From Ignavibacteriota bacterium (lineage in GTDB: Bacteria > Bacteroidota > Ignavibacteria > UBA10030 > UBA6906), in assembly GCA_003158475.1 (NCBI GenBank), contig PMJR01000116.1, forward strand, positions 245 to 58,551: a stretch of DNA of 58,307 nt. The letters are read 5' to 3'. Below, in pieces: positions 1-9,976 of the stretch. Below the pieces are notes generated by a model. It was given only the letters and a program-made list of their open reading frames with translations. It was not told the origin of the DNA and searched no databases. The position numbers and the translations under genes were made by a program. The number at the start of each line of letters is the position of its first letter. Position 1 is the stretch's first letter.

Positions 1-177
<177 letters not shown>

Positions 178-373
178 TCATTCCTTCCCGATGTCGAACG
201 GATCAAGTACGGCAACTCCTTCCGCAAGTTCAAGGGGGGGGCGGTGAAGGGATGACGGGCGATACGGGATTCCTCGTTGCTTTTCCCGGACCATTATGGT
301 ACTATCAATTGTCGTTCAGAACTCACCGCAGTGTGAGGAAGACGAACGGATGTCAGGGCACTCCGAGGAAGAA

Positions 374-3331
374 ATGAACCACAGGCTCCTTCACCGCTCG
401 ATCGCCGGCGCCGTCTTCGCGATCTCCGCCGTCCAGTTCTTGATTACCGCTCAACCCACCGTTTCCTTCTGGGACCCCGGGGAGCTCTCCGCAGCCGCCT
501 ACATGCTCCAAGTCCCTCATCCCCCCGGCGGCCCACTTTTCTCACTTGTCGGCAGATTCTTCTACCTGCTCCCGATGCCGGGGGACCTGGGATTCAGGAT
601 GAATGCCGTTTCCGTTGTTTCGAGCGCCTGCACGGTCCTGTTTCTGTACCTGATCGCGGTGAGGCTGATACGGAACACCAGGGGAAACCAATCCGAGAGC
701 CTGTCCGAGGCGTGGGGGACGTTCCTTGCGGCCGCGATCGGCGCACTCGGCCTCTCCTTCTGCGACACGTTCTGGTTCAACGGCGTCGAGTCGAACTACT
801 TCGCGGCGGCATCGGTGCTGTTCGCGGCGATGCTCTGGCTCCTCCTCGTCTGGTATGAGAACGCCGACAAGCCGGGGAGCGGGAGATACCTGCTTTTGAT
901 CGCGTACCTGGTCGGACTCTCCGCGGGTGTCCACCTGATGAGCGTCCCGACGATATTCGCCGTGGTGATGGTCGTCGTCTTCCGGAGGTTCGTCGCGGAC
1001 GACGAAACGTGCAGGAAGACGGGGTTCATCTTCCTGGGTCACGCGGGACTGCTCCTTGCCGTCAGCTTCTTCTGGTGGAACGACCTGACCTCCCGGCAGG
1101 TTCCTGCACCGGAGGAATTCTATGCCTTTGACAGAAAGTTCGCGCTGGTGATGGGGACGATCAGCGTGGCGGTCATGGCGGTATTCTGGAAGAGGATATT
1201 CACAAAGGACTCTTTCTATATCCCTCTCTTCGCCGCGGGAACCGCGCTGTTCATCACCTACCCGGGAGTCATCAAGCTGCTCCCGATGCTGATCCACCGC
1301 CTCTCGGGGAACGACAGCAGCCTCGGTCTCGGCATTCTCGCCGTCGTGCTCGGGTGTCTCGCCTACACCGTCTACCTCTCGGGGAAGCGCGCGATGACGC
1401 TGCTGCATCTTTCTTCCCTCGCCCTCCTGTTCGTCATACTGGGTTTTTCGACCTACACGATGATCGTCACGCGGGCGAACGTCCATCCCCCGATGAACGA
1501 GAACAACCCGAAGAATTTTTCCGGGTTGCTCACGTATCTGAACCGCGAACAGTACGGCGAGTTCCCCCTTTTTAAGAGGCGGTGGACGCCGGAAGCGGAC
1601 CGGCAGAAGACGTTCACGCAGTACTCCAGCGACTTCGATTTCTTCCGGCGGTACCAGATGCAGCACATGTTCAACCGGTATGTCCTGTTCAATTTTGCCG
1701 GGAGGGGATCGAGGGACCAGGACGCGGACCCGGCATGGGCTCAGCTCTTCGGCATCCCCTTGTTCGTCGGGTTGTTCGGACTGTACTGGCAGTTCCGGAA
1801 GGACTGGAGGATGGCGACCTCCTTCCTGCTCCTGTTCATCATCATGGGATACCTGATAGCATTTTACCAGAACCAGCAGGAACCCCAGCCGCGGGAACGG
1901 GACTACTTCTATGCGGGAGCGTATTTCATATTCGCCGTCTGGATCGCGCTCGGGATGAGGGGACTCCTGGACCTCGTCAGCGGCGCCGCCCGCGCGCCCC
2001 GGCAGGCCGTCTCAGGGTGCGCGGCGGTCCTGCTCCTCGGCGCCGCATTCATCCCGGGGAGAATGCTGCAGACGAACTTCGCCTCGCACGACCGCTCCAG
2101 AAATTGGCTGGCATGGGACTATGCGTACAACATGCTCCAGACATGCGAGCAGGATGCCATCCTGTTCACCAACGGGGACAATGACACATTCCCCCTCTGG
2201 TTTCTGCAGGACGTCGGGGGGGTCAGGCGGGACGTGCGGATCGTGAACCTGAGCCTCATCAACACCCCCTGGTACATACAGCAGATGAAAGACAAACCCT
2301 ACTACGGCGAAGCGCAGGCGGTCCCGATCAACATTCCGGACAAGCGCATCGCAGGGTTGGAAGGCCTGATACCCTGGGAGCCGCAGACTGTCACGATCCC
2401 CGTCCCCGCGGGGACAGCCTCCGGCTTTGTTGACACCGATACCGCCCTGTACAATCATGAAGCTCTGGGGCGAGAAGCCCCGGGGCGTGAAACGCATGGG
2501 AGCGCCCCCGCTTCTGACACGAACAGGGGAGGGGAAAGAAAGATAGAATTCACGATGAAGAACACGCTCCAGTTCGGACGGACAAAAGCGATAAGGGTAC
2601 AGGACTTCATGGTCAAGCACATCATCGAGACCAACAGGTGGCAGCGACCCGTCTATTTCGCGATCACGTGCTCGCCGGACAGCAAAATCGGGATCGACGA
2701 CTACCTGAGGTTCTGCGGGTTGGCATTGAAGCTCGTGCCGTACAAAGCGGGACGTCTGGACATGGGGATCGACCCGGCGGTGCTGCGTGCCAACCTGTTT
2801 GACGAACCCGCGGGCTTTTCCACGACGCCCCGGTACGGATACAAGTTCCGCTCCACGTCCGATTCCACCGTCGTCCCCGATGAGAACGAAGTACGCATGA
2901 TAAGCGGGTTTCGCACGGCGTTCCGCGCCCTTGCCATCTACGAAATGGACAGCCGGAGGGATCTGCGGACGTGCCGTGCGGTGCTCGACCGCGCGGAAAA
3001 AGTCATGCCGTGGGGGAACATTCCGATGCTGTTCGAAGAAGGGTATGACTTCGCCCTCCTGTACTACCGGGTGGGACGCGTCGATTTGTTCACGGCGCTC
3101 GTCACGCGGCTGGAGAAGCAGTTCAAGGCAGAAACCGCGGAGGGGGCGCCTTCCAATCCCTACATCTACGGCCAGATGCTGCAGCTCTACGATCTCGGAA
3201 AGGATTACTCCGCGGAGCTCGAGCTTCTGGGCAACCTTGCCCAACTCAGGCCGAACGACCCGACGGTCAGGGAAAGGATCGATACCGTCCAGGCAATCCT
3301 GAAACGAAGCACGCAGGTGCCGGCGAACTGA
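374..3331 (+). CDS. DUF2723 family multi-pass membrane protein
   Basis: This 985-residue protein has many hydrophobic segments in its first ~560 residues and a soluble C-terminal half. Near the N-terminus it has the motif FWDPGELSAAAYMLQVPHPPG, which is characteristic of DUF2723 (PF11028), a family related to GT-C glycosyltransferases and eukaryotic TMEM260 O-mannosyltransferase. A role in protein or surface glycosylation is inferred from that relationship. The last ~120 residues look helical and TPR-like. ATG 374 is chosen because GAGG sits 5 nt upstream; ATG 350 and 296 are in frame. The stop overlaps the next ATG by one base (TGATG), so the two genes are probably translationally coupled. 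A Gly/Arg-rich stretch near residues 695-725 is encoded by nested inverted repeats and looks like an in-frame insertion. Confidence 0.85.
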   Translation: MNHRLLHRSIAGAVFAISAVQFLITAQPTVSFWDPGELSAAAYMLQVPHPPGGPLFSLVGRFFYLLPMPGDLGFRMNAVSVVSSACTVLFLYLIAVRLIRNTRGNQSESLSEAWGTFLAAAIGALGLSFCDTFWFNGVESNYFAAASVLFAAMLWLLLVWYENADKPGSGRYLLLIAYLVGLSAGVHLMSVPTIFAVVMVVVFRRFVADDETCRKTGFIFLGHAGLLLAVSFFWWNDLTSRQVPAPEEFYAFDRKFALVMGTISVAVMAVFWKRIFTKDSFYIPLFAAGTALFITYPGVIKLLPMLIHRLSGNDSSLGLGILAVVLGCLAYTVYLSGKRAMTLLHLSSLALLFVILGFSTYTMIVTRANVHPPMNENNPKNFSGLLTYLNREQYGEFPLFKRRWTPEADRQKTFTQYSSDFDFFRRYQMQHMFNRYVLFNFAGRGSRDQDADPAWAQLFGIPLFVGLFGLYWQFRKDWRMATSFLLLFIIMGYLIAFYQNQQEPQPRERDYFYAGAYFIFAVWIALGMRGLLDLVSGAARAPRQAVSGCAAVLLLGAAFIPGRMLQTNFASHDRSRNWLAWDYAYNMLQTCEQDAILFTNGDNDTFPLWFLQDVGGVRRDVRIVNLSLINTPWYIQQMKDKPYYGEAQAVPINIPDKRIAGLEGLIPWEPQTVTIPVPAGTASGFVDTDTALYNHEALGREAPGRETHGSAPASDTNRGGERKIEFTMKNTLQFGRTKAIRVQDFMVKHIIETNRWQRPVYFAITCSPDSKIGIDDYLRFCGLALKLVPYKAGRLDMGIDPAVLRANLFDEPAGFSTTPRYGYKFRSTSDSTVVPDENEVRMISGFRTAFRALAIYEMDSRRDLRTCRAVLDRAEKVMPWGNIPMLFEEGYDFALLYYRVGRVDLFTALVTRLEKQFKAETAEGAPSNPYIYGQMLQLYDLGKDYSAELELLGNLAQLRPNDPTVRERIDTVQAILKRSTQVPAN
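2467..2508. repeat. Nested inverted repeats inside the DUF2723 coding sequence
   Basis: GGGGC (2467-2471) pairs with GCCCC (2477-2481) across a 5-nt loop. Directly after it GGGGCG (2482-2487) can pair with CGCCCC (2503-2508), and GCGT/ACGC (2485-2495) can form an inner hairpin. The reading frame stays open through it and encodes a low-complexity peptide rich in Gly, Arg, Glu and Pro that does not resemble the surrounding DUF2723 sequence. It resembles a small palindromic element inserted in frame, but only one copy was noticed here. Confidence 0.45.
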
Positions 3332-4434
3332 TGGACTCGTTCGCGGACTTCCAGCCTGCCGGCTCCCCCCTCTACATGGTCATGCACAATCCTGTGCTGC
3401 ACCAGTTCATCTCCTACCTGGCGGAGAAGAAGGCGGAGCAGGAAACACAACCCGGCCTCCACGTCCGGATCGAACTCTCCCGCGCGTCCATGAACCGTGT
3501 ACGGGATTCCTTCAAACAGAGCATCCTCGACGGCGAGCGCCACCTGCACGTCATGTCGCACGTCCTCGGCACCACGCTGTTCGACGGCGGGTATGAGCTT
3601 CACAGCAATGTCATCGGAGTCCTCCCGGGCGGCGAAAAGCGCCCCTTCCTGATCCGGGAGAGGATCACGAGGGATGCGCTGTTCTCGCATACGGACCTCG
3701 ATCTCGGGAACCAGATGCTGGGGAAATTCCGCTACCGGACCGGCGAGGAATGGGCCCCCCTCGAGCTCTCCGCAAACTTCGTGGAGTACATCCCGCTCGG
3801 ACGGACCACGAGCGGCGTCAACAGGATCACAAGCCGTGTGAAGGCAGAGGAGGAACTCTGGAACAAAGTGGCAGACGAGATGTTCGGTCTCGACCGGATC
3901 GTGGAGCAGGACAAGCATCTCCGGCAGTACAGCAAATACATCAAGGACATCTTCGGGCTCAAGATCGTCTGCGACGACGACGCAGCCTGCCTGCGGGTCC
4001 ACCGGCGTCTGGAGGGGCTGCGCGCGGGCGAGTGCGACTGGTCGGTCACCGGCAGCCTGGCGCGGCACGAGGGGGAAACACTCCCGTCGGACCCGGGCGC
4101 CCCCGTCATGGAGTTCCTCGAGACGAAGGATTACCTCACCTGTGAACCATCGCTGATGAAGAAGACGGGGTGGAAAGCCCTGAAGAGCGTCGTCCGGTGG
4201 CAGAACCAGCTCCTGGAGATACAGGTCCAGCCGCTCGCCAATTACTACCTCGAGCTCGACCATATGGCCGGCCCGTCGCATCGCTCGTTTAAACTCCTCC
4301 GCGAAACTCTCCGTGGGGAGATCGCCAGGGGGATCCCCCTGTACGGTTTCTACCGCAATCTCCTCAGGATGCTCTTCCTTGACAGCAGTGTCTCGTTCGA
4401 CAGCGACAATGCATCGGTGGTGATCACCGATTGA
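3331..4434 (+). CDS. Divergent RelA/SpoT-synthetase-like protein
   Basis: This 367-residue soluble protein has no signal peptide. Residues ~165-315 follow the order of motifs in the RelA/SpoT (p)ppGpp synthetase fold. RVKAEEELWNKV (169-180) stands where RPK..SIxRK occurs, DIFGLKIVC (206-214) matches DLxGxRVxV including the metal-binding Asp, KDYL (266-269) matches the KDYI step, GWKALK (280-285) stands for GYQSLH, and LLEIQVQ followed by ELDH (294-311) matches EIQIRT...EH. The Tyr of GYQS is Trp and the Arg after EIQ is Gln, so classical activity is uncertain. The N-terminal ~160 residues are unassigned. The start ATG overlaps the DUF2723 stop. The assignment is by motif order only; another nucleotidyltransferase-fold activity is possible. 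Confidence 0.55.
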   Translation: MDSFADFQPAGSPLYMVMHNPVLHQFISYLAEKKAEQETQPGLHVRIELSRASMNRVRDSFKQSILDGERHLHVMSHVLGTTLFDGGYELHSNVIGVLPGGEKRPFLIRERITRDALFSHTDLDLGNQMLGKFRYRTGEEWAPLELSANFVEYIPLGRTTSGVNRITSRVKAEEELWNKVADEMFGLDRIVEQDKHLRQYSKYIKDIFGLKIVCDDDAACLRVHRRLEGLRAGECDWSVTGSLARHEGETLPSDPGAPVMEFLETKDYLTCEPSLMKKTGWKALKSVVRWQNQLLEIQVQPLANYYLELDHMAGPSHRSFKLLRETLRGEIARGIPLYGFYRNLLRMLFLDSSVSFDSDNASVVITD

Positions 4435-4439
4435 TCTGC

Positions 4440-5657
4440 TTATTCGTACCGGAGAGCGTCGATAGGATTCAACATCGCCGCTTTTCTGGCAGGGTAGAAT
4501 CCAAAGAAGATTCCGATCGCGATCGAAAAACCGAACGAGAGAAGAATCGAGAAGAACGTGATGATGGTGGGCCATTTCGCGAGGCTCGATATCGCGCCGG
4601 ACCCGCCGACACCGAGGAGTATCCCGGTGATCCCTCCCAGCAGGCTGAGGACCAGGGCCTCGATCAGAAACTGCATCAGTATGTCCCTCGACCGGGCCCC
4701 GACGGACATGCGGATCCCTATCTCCCGGGTGCGCTCGGTGACCGACACGAGCATAATGTTCATGATACCGATCCCTCCCACAAGGAGGGAGACCGAGGCG
4801 ATGCTCGCAAGGAGTATTGTGAGTATCTGCGTGGTTGCCGTCGCTGCATTGGCGAGGTCCGCCTGGTTGCGTATCGAGAAATCATCGGCGTCGTACGGGG
4901 CGATCTTGTGGCGCATTCTCAAAAGCTCGGTGATCTGCGTCTGTGCTACCGGGATGTTCCCCGGGCTCGTTGCAGACACCAGGATCTGCCTCAGGTAGGG
5001 AAACCAGGTGAGCCTTCTCTTGACCGTCGTCCAGGGCGCCAGGACCACGTCGTCCTGATCCTGACCCATCGCGTTCTGCCCCTTTTTCGTCAGCACGCCC
5101 AGCACCTTGCAGGGGACGTTCCTGATCCGGACGGTCTGACCGACCGGACTCCCGTCCGGGAAGAGCGCGTCCGCCACCGTCTTCCCGAGCACGCAGACTT
5201 TGGCCGCCGCTTTGATATCGGCATCCGTGTAGAAGTCGCCGTACTCGATCCCCCATTTGCGTATCTCCAGGTAGTCCGAGCCGGTCCCCTCGATCCCCGT
5301 CGCCCAGTTCATGTTGCCTGCAATGATCTGCCCCCCGGCGCGGGTGCCCGGTGAGATCAGGCCCACCGCCGGGCACTCTCTCTGGATGGCGATGCAGTCG
5401 TCTTCCGTGAGTGTGGTGTTCGTCCCCGCCCCGCCCTTGATCCCCCCAGTGTTCTGTGAGCCGGGGTAGACGATCAGCACGTTCGTCCCGAGGGAAGAAA
5501 TCTGCTGCTCGACCGAGTACTGTGCCCCCTGCCCGATCGCGAGCATGGCGATCACCGCCGCCACACCGATGATGATCCCCAGCATCGTCAGGAACGAGCG
5601 CATCTTGTTCCGCTGAAGGGCGCGGAAGGCCGAGATCAGGATGTTCAATATTTTCAT
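4440..5657 (-). CDS. MacB/FtsX-type ABC transporter permease
   Basis: This 405-residue permease has the usual four-helix MacB layout. One membrane helix lies near residues 20-42 ([15 protein letters not shown]), followed by a periplasmic MacB-PCD domain (~50-270). Three helices follow at ~275-395, with the conserved segment [17 protein letters not shown] between the second and third regions. MacB-type permeases do not pump through the membrane but couple cytoplasmic ATP hydrolysis to movements of the periplasmic domain that expel substrate via a TolC-like channel. The ATPase is a separate gene immediately upstream with a 4-nt overlap, so this is the split MacB/YknZ-type form. The substrate is unknown: peptides, macrolides and lipoproteins are precedents in the family. 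Confidence 0.9.
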   Translation of the reverse strand: MKILNILISAFRALQRNKMRSFLTMLGIIIGVAAVIAMLAIGQGAQYSVEQQISSLGTNVLIVYPGSQNTGGIKGGAGTNTTLTEDDCIAIQRECPAVGLISPGTRAGGQIIAGNMNWATGIEGTGSDYLEIRKWGIEYGDFYTDADIKAAAKVCVLGKTVADALFPDGSPVGQTVRIRNVPCKVLGVLTKKGQNAMGQDQDDVVLAPWTTVKRRLTWFPYLRQILVSATSPGNIPVAQTQITELLRMRHKIAPYDADDFSIRNQADLANAATATTQILTILLASIASVSLLVGGIGIMNIMLVSVTERTREIGIRMSVGARSRDILMQFLIEALVLSLLGGITGILLGVGGSGAISSLAKWPTIITFFSILLSFGFSIAIGIFFGFYPARKAAMLNPIDALRYE

Positions 5658-6442
5658 ACAGGCTCCTCCTGATCCACCGCGGGGAGTTCACTGATCACCT
5701 CGGCGGCGAGTTTCGGAGAGGAATTGATCCTGTCCGACTTTATTCTACCGTCGCGGAATATGATATGCCGTTTCGCGAACTGCGCGATATCCGGCTCATG
5801 CGTCACCAGGATGATCGTTATCCCCTTTTCGTTCAATTCCTGGAATATCCCCATCACTTCGACGCTCGTCCGGCTGTCAAGATTCCCCGTCGGTTCGTCC
5901 GCCAGGACGATGCTCGGGTCATTGACGAGCGCCCGTGCGATCGCGACCCGCTGCTGCTGCCCCCCCGAAAGCTGGTTGGGATAGTGGTGGACCCTGTCTC
6001 CGAGGCCCACCATGTTCAGCGCCTTGACAGCCCGTTCCTCCCGGTCCCTGATCGAGGAAGTGCCGTACAGCAGAGGGAGCTCGACATTCTCGATCGCCGA
6101 GGTCCTCGAGAGGAGATTGAACCCCTGGAAGACGAACCCCAGCTTGCTGTTCCTGATATGCGCCAGCTCGTCCCGCGTCAACCGGCTGACATCGATCCCG
6201 TCGAGTATGTATGTCCCCTTCGTCGGCTTGTCAAGGCATCCCAGGATATTCATGAACGTCGACTTCCCCGAGCCGGAGGCGCCCATGATCGCGACGAATT
6301 CTCCTCTCCGGATCCCGAGGGTAACCCCGCGCAGTGCGTGGACCTCGACTTCTCCCAGGAGGTAGGTCTTCACGAGATGATCGATCTGTATGAGCTGCCC
6401 GTCGCTCGTCGGGGCGGGGGCCGGCTCATCCCTGCCGATCAT
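5654..6442 (-). CDS. ABC transporter ATP-binding protein (MacB/LolD type)
   Basis: This 262-residue cytoplasmic ATPase has all the ABC motifs: Walker [11 protein letters not shown]-loop VFQGFNLL, signature [15 protein letters not shown], Walker [14 protein letters not shown] and the H-loop VTHE. The PTGNLDS form and the short length place it in the MacB/LolD/FtsE group of ATPases that energise FtsX-like permeases. It overlaps the adaptor gene upstream and the permease gene downstream by 4 nt each, so the three form one translationally coupled exporter operon. Confidence 0.92.
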   Translation of the reverse strand: MIGRDEPAPAPTSDGQLIQIDHLVKTYLLGEVEVHALRGVTLGIRRGEFVAIMGASGSGKSTFMNILGCLDKPTKGTYILDGIDVSRLTRDELAHIRNSKLGFVFQGFNLLSRTSAIENVELPLLYGTSSIRDREERAVKALNMVGLGDRVHHYPNQLSGGQQQRVAIARALVNDPSIVLADEPTGNLDSRTSVEVMGIFQELNEKGITIILVTHEPDIAQFAKRHIIFRDGRIKSDRINSSPKLAAEVISELPAVDQEEPV

Positions 6443-8010
6443 CGCATCCCTCCGGGACCGCCCGGCCTCTGCTGAGCCCCCGAGAGCGGGCTGGCTGACG
6501 CCACTTCCGATGTCGAAGTGGCACCCAGGACAATCTGATCCCCCGGTTTCAGGCTGTCCGTCGTGATCTCGGTGAACCTGCCGTCGGTGACGCCGGTCCG
6601 CACAAACACCGGTTCCAGTTTTTTCTGCGCGTTGAGTATCCAGATGCGCGCATGTCCCGACAGGTGGTTGGCAACATAGGGGCTCTTTTGATACTGGGCA
6701 TAGAGCTGCGTGATGCCGAACTTGGTCCCGCCGCCGGAGGCCGGAGCCTGGTGTTTTGCGACCGGCTGCTGACGGGCGGCCTGCCGCGCCGGCTCCCTGC
6801 CGGCACGCATTTTCTCCAACAGTTTCCCCATTTCCGCCCGGACATCTTCAGGATTCATCTGGCCCCCGTGCGCCGCGATGATAGAATCGCGGATCTGGCC
6901 GAAGTTCCTCAGGCCTCCCTTTCCCGATCCTTCCCCGGAACCCGATTGTCCGCCCGGCCCCGCCATCGCACCCCCCCTTGCCGTGGAGTCAACCCTGATA
7001 TCCGCAAACGCGCCCGGGACGGGGGCGGCTTCGGTCCCGCCGGCACGTCCCGTGAACGCATCACGCATGGATTTGATCGCCGACGAATCGACGAGATCGG
7101 GGGGGGGCTGGAACCGGAGCGCCAGGTTGGAGACCTTCAGGACGTCATGGGCATCCGCAGCGGCGATTTTCACGTTCGCTGTCATCCCGGGCATCAGCTT
7201 CAGCTTGTCGTTATTCACATCGACGACCACGGTGTAGTTGACGACGTTCTGTATCGATACCGGGTTCAGACGGATCTGGGAGACGACGCCGGTGAATTTG
7301 TCGTCGGGATAGGCGTCGACCGAGAACGTTGCCGGCTGATCGATGCTTATCATGCCGATGTCGGATTCGTCCACCACCGTCAGGACCTGCATTTTCGAAA
7401 GATCGTTGGCGATCGTGTAGAGCGTCGGGGAGGAGAAACTTGCGGCCACTGTCTGGCCGACGTTCACCGCACGGTTGATCACCACACCGTTGATGGGAGC
7501 AGTGATCGTCGCATACGCAAGATTGATCCTGGCACGGTCGAGCGCGGCCCTGGCCTGCTTGAGCGCCGCCGAGTTCGACTCATAGGTTGTCAGGGCTGCA
7601 TCATAGTTCATTTGCGAGTCGAGGCCTTTTTCAAGGAGCGCCTTCTCGCGATCATGCGTCCTCTTGCTGTCGGCGGCCTGTGCCTTCGCCCTGTCAAGAG
7701 CCGCGTCGGCGTCCCTCACGGCCTGCCAGAGAAATGTCGTGTCGATCCTGGCGATCACCTGGCCTTCCTTGACGACCGAGTTGAAGTCGGCGTAGAGGTT
7801 CGAGATGATGCCGGAGACCTGCGTCCCCACATCCACCGAAACGACGGCATTGATCGTCCCTGTCGCAGTCACGGTCACGTTGATGTCTCCCCGGGAGACC
7901 TTGTCGAGCCGGAAATCATACTTTTTTGCGCTGCCGCCGAAGAAGACAAAATACCCGGCAACGACAATGACAAGACCCACCACAGACGATATGACAACAG
8001 TTCTTTTCAT
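6439..8010 (-). CDS. MacA-like periplasmic adaptor of the ABC exporter
   Basis: This 523-residue membrane-fusion protein has an N-terminal membrane anchor ([20 protein letters not shown]) and a lipoyl/barrel-sandwich part ([21 protein letters not shown]). A coiled-coil hairpin ([22 protein letters not shown]) and beta-barrel domains follow. The family bridges a MacB-type permease to an outer-membrane TolC channel. AAGGAG stands 6 nt before the second of two adjacent ATGs (8010), which is preferred over 8013. Unusually, residues ~325-450 form a Gly/Ala/Arg/Gln-rich insertion, interrupted by a helical patch, between the beta-barrel region and the C-terminal membrane-proximal domain. This makes the protein longer than the ~370-400 residues usual for MacA. 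No TolC gene lies in this operon; one is encoded at 15881-17242. Confidence 0.87.
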   Translation of the reverse strand: MKRTVVISSVVGLVIVVAGYFVFFGGSAKKYDFRLDKVSRGDINVTVTATGTINAVVSVDVGTQVSGIISNLYADFNSVVKEGQVIARIDTTFLWQAVRDADAALDRAKAQAADSKRTHDREKALLEKGLDSQMNYDAALTTYESNSAALKQARAALDRARINLAYATITAPINGVVINRAVNVGQTVAASFSSPTLYTIANDLSKMQVLTVVDESDIGMISIDQPATFSVDAYPDDKFTGVVSQIRLNPVSIQNVVNYTVVVDVNNDKLKLMPGMTANVKIAAADAHDVLKVSNLALRFQPPPDLVDSSAIKSMRDAFTGRAGGTEAAPVPGAFADIRVDSTARGGAMAGPGGQSGSGEGSGKGGLRNFGQIRDSIIAAHGGQMNPEDVRAEMGKLLEKMRAGREPARQAARQQPVAKHQAPASGGGTKFGITQLYAQYQKSPYVANHLSGHARIWILNAQKKLEPVFVRTGVTDGRFTEITTDSLKPGDQIVLGATSTSEVASASPLSGAQQRPGGPGGMR

Positions 8011-8255
8011 CATCGACTCCTTGTGTGAAAGCCCCTCGAACGGGGAAACGCCTCAGATTTGACTCGGGGGCCTATATTTCCTCCTCTTTGACACGCCCGT
8101 GGGCCCCTTGGTTTAGGGGGGATGCGCGCCAATTCCCGGCGGATTCAGGCCCGGTTCCGCGATGAAATTAACATAGAATATACGAATTATAAGTCAATTC
8201 CATTGCGATTCCGGGGATCTTTCGGTACGATTGAAGGATTACCGCACCCGCACCT

Positions 8256-9473
8256 ATGGATGGAAACAGGCCGGGAACATTCGCCGCACTGCGTCACCCC
8301 AATTACCGCCTCTGGTTTTTTGGACAGCTGATATCCCTGTTCGGGACCTGGATGCAGACCACGGCGCAGGGTTTCCTTATATTCGAACTGACGCACTCTC
8401 CCGCGTACCTGGGGTTCGTCGGGTTTGCCTCCGGGGTACCGACCTGGCTTCTCACGCTCTACGGAGGCGTGGTTGCCGATCGGGTCCCCCGCAGAAAACT
8501 CATCGCAATAACACAGTCCTGTATGATGGTCCTCGCCTTTGTCCTGGCGGCACTCACGTTCCTCCGCATCGTCCAACCCTGGCATGTCCTCGTCCTGGCA
8601 TCTCTTCTGGGTATCGCCAACTCGTTTGACGCTCCCGCCAGGCAGTCGTTCGTCAGCGAGATGGTGGGACCGGATGATCTGACAAACGCCATCGCACTCA
8701 ACTCGACGATGTTTCAGGCTGCAACCGTCGTCGGACCGGCGACGGCCGGGATCACCTATGCCATGTTCGGCCCCGGATGGTGCTTCACGGTGAACGGGAT
8801 CTCGTTCATCGCAGTCATCGGAGCGCTCCTCGCGATGCGACTCCCTCCCCACATCCACCGACCCGGGACGACGTCTGTACTGGAGGAACTGCGGGAGGGG
8901 ACACTCTACATCCGGTCACAGCCGACAATCCGCGTCCTTATCAGCATGGTCGCCGTCTCCAGCATGTTCGGACTTTCATTCAGCACGCTGATTCCCGCAT
9001 GGTCGGTGAATGTCCTCGGCGGGGGGGCCGAGATCAGCGGACTCCTTTTCTCGGCCCGCGGAGCGGGAGCGCTCCTCGGCGCGCTTTTCATTGCCTCGCT
9101 CGGGCGGAATATCATGCGCGGCAAAATGCTCACGGCAGGATCGTTCCTCTTCCCAGTCCTCCTGTTTTCTCTGGCTTTTTCGCGGCAGCTCCCCCTTTCG
9201 CTACTTCTGCTGGCGGGAGCGGGAGTCGGAACGATACTTGTCAACAATCTCTCGAATGCCCTTGTCCAGACGTCCACGCCCGAGCGACTCCGGGGACGCG
9301 TCATGGGGACGTACATATGGATCTTCTTCGGGTGCATGCCTCTGGGAGCACTCTGGTCGGGGATTATCGCCGGGCGGCTCGGGGAACCTGCTGCAGTGAT
9401 GATCAACTCTGCGATCGCATTTCTTTTTGCCCTGGGGATCTGGATAGCATACCCGAGGTTAAGAGAGGAGTAA
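8256..9473 (+). CDS. MFS transporter (EntS/MFS_3-like exporter)
   Basis: This 405-residue major facilitator has about 12 hydrophobic segments. It opens with FAALRHPNYRLWFFGQLISLFGTWMQTTAQGFLI, the start pattern of the MFS_3 group that includes EntS-like exporters. The cytoplasmic loop GGVVADRVPRRKL between helices 2 and 3 is the MFS signature, and the second half has STPERLRGRVMG. The group uses the proton gradient to export siderophores, drugs or other small molecules; the substrate is not readable here. It is read divergently from the MacA-like gene across a 245-bp AT-richer gap. No good Shine-Dalgarno is seen at ATG 8256. Confidence 0.85.
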   Translation: MDGNRPGTFAALRHPNYRLWFFGQLISLFGTWMQTTAQGFLIFELTHSPAYLGFVGFASGVPTWLLTLYGGVVADRVPRRKLIAITQSCMMVLAFVLAALTFLRIVQPWHVLVLASLLGIANSFDAPARQSFVSEMVGPDDLTNAIALNSTMFQAATVVGPATAGITYAMFGPGWCFTVNGISFIAVIGALLAMRLPPHIHRPGTTSVLEELREGTLYIRSQPTIRVLISMVAVSSMFGLSFSTLIPAWSVNVLGGGAEISGLLFSARGAGALLGALFIASLGRNIMRGKMLTAGSFLFPVLLFSLAFSRQLPLSLLLLAGAGVGTILVNNLSNALVQTSTPERLRGRVMGTYIWIFFGCMPLGALWSGIIAGRLGEPAAVMINSAIAFLFALGIWIAYPRLREE

Positions 9474-9577
9474 CAACGGAGGACATTGCATGGGTTGTGC
9501 CGTCTTTCATGCGTATGAATATATCAACTGGTGATTCTGGAAGTGCTGAAAGGAGACTCAACAGCCGGAACAGGAAC

Positions 9578-9976
9578 CTACGTCTGCAAGCCCGAGAGAC
9601 CCACCGCCAGGACACACAGGACGATCAGCGTCAGAGCGACGTAGAGCCAATCGCGCTGGCGCGCGAATCCGAAGAGCGAAAAGACCACGCGGAGGACAGG
9701 TGTGGCGATGAGAAGAAGGAGGCCCGTCTGCACAATCGCGTCGGCGCGGAACTCAAACGCCCCCCGGAGTATCAGCGGGATGGAGCGAAGAGGAGAACCG
9801 CCGTCTTGAAAAGATCTGAAATCCGGAATCCATCCCCCCCGGATGATGAGGAGGTACACGCCCCCGGCTCCGACCACGACCGCGGCCACAATAACGCCGA
9901 TGCGGAGGAGGTTTCCCAGGACGGCCTCCAGGGCTTCGTCCCTGTCCGGCGGGGGCGTATGCTGTTCGTCGGTCAT
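9578..9976 (-). CDS. DUF1634 family small membrane protein
   Basis: This 132-residue protein has three predicted membrane helices (LLRIGVIVAAVVVGAGGVYLL; ADAIVQTGLLLLIATPVLRVVFSLF; WLYVALTLIVLCVLAVGL). It fits DUF1634 (PF07843), a family often encoded next to TSUP transporters. Its ATG overlaps the stop of the upstream TSUP gene by 4 nt, so the two are translationally coupled, and it probably acts as a partner subunit. The biochemical role is unknown. Confidence 0.75.
   Translation of the reverse strand: MTDEQHTPPPDRDEALEAVLGNLLRIGVIVAAVVVGAGGVYLLIIRGGWIPDFRSFQDGGSPLRSIPLILRGAFEFRADAIVQTGLLLLIATPVLRVVFSLFGFARQRDWLYVALTLIVLCVLAVGLSGLQT

Noticed and set aside
542-1666. Long minus-strand open frame (374 codons) inside the DUF2723 gene
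   Set aside because: It is antisense to a clear membrane protein and has the Arg/Glu/His-rich composition of an antisense frame in GC-rich DNA, with no recognisable motif.
3205-4575. 456-codon minus-strand frame over the RelA/SpoT-like gene
   Set aside because: The plus-strand gene has coherent motifs and is coupled to DUF2723; this frame is antisense noise.
8122-8331. Small plus-strand frame in the macA-MFS gap
   Set aside because: It has no ribosome site, overlaps the MFS start in another frame and has no recognisable sequence.
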